From assembly GCA_938046705.1 (NCBI GenBank), contig CALIWP010000300.1:1-5680 (forward strand): a DNA stretch of 5,680 nucleotides, written 5' to 3'. The stretch comes from an uncultured Campylobacter sp. (lineage in GTDB: Bacteria; Campylobacterota; Campylobacteria; Campylobacterales; Campylobacteraceae). Under the pieces are notes generated by a model, which made no database searches, was not told where the DNA came from, and saw only the letters and a list, made by a program, of their open reading frames with translations. The position numbers were made by a program, and so were the translations under genes. Below, piece by piece: positions 5,661-5,680 of this stretch; position 1 is the stretch's first letter, and each line of letters opens with the position of its first letter.

Positions 5661-5680
5661 CAGCATAAATTAAAATTTAA

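Overview
The window looks like a chromosomal piece of a Campylobacter-type epsilonproteobacterium (Campylobacterota). The evidence is AT-rich spacers packed with AAATTT, a 336-residue RibBA-like protein whose C-terminal half has lost the GTP cyclohydrolase II zinc ligands (as described for Helicobacter), and codon use mixing AT-rich and GCG/CGC-rich stretches. A species of the C. showae/rectus/curvus/concisus type is a reasonable guess, but the sequence does not prove it.

Layout, all genes on the + strand. (1) 1-1161: the C-terminal 386 residues of the DNA translocase FtsK (motor plus gamma winged helix), open at the left edge. (2) 1162-1444: a 15-bp AT-rich hairpin, then a textbook TTGACA-17-TATAAT promoter driving tRNA-Gln(TTG) and an initiator tRNA-fMet(CAT). 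(3) 1507-1950: a small protein with one N-terminal membrane anchor and a cytoplasmic domain that reads like a PD-(D/E)XK nuclease fold. (4) 1951-2636: 686 bases with no convincing gene, with twelve AAATTT hexamers, two inverted repeats and the ribBA promoter. (5) 2637-5510: a probable operon of ribBA-like 3,4-DHBP synthase, a soluble PAS histidine kinase whose start lies inside the ribBA 3' end, and an OmpR-family response regulator. (6) 5511-5680: a spacer with two hairpins and a TATAAT box that probably belongs to the next gene.

How the parts fit: FtsK, the tRNAs and riboflavin synthesis are housekeeping. The kinase and regulator form one two-component system and, through the overlap with ribBA, are probably co-expressed with the first committed enzyme of the ribulose-phosphate branch of riboflavin synthesis. 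The signal sensed is not visible. I see no mobile element, CRISPR array or defence island. The items most worth a second look are the anchored nuclease-like protein, the degenerate RibA domain, the ribBA/kinase overlap and the AAATTT enrichment.
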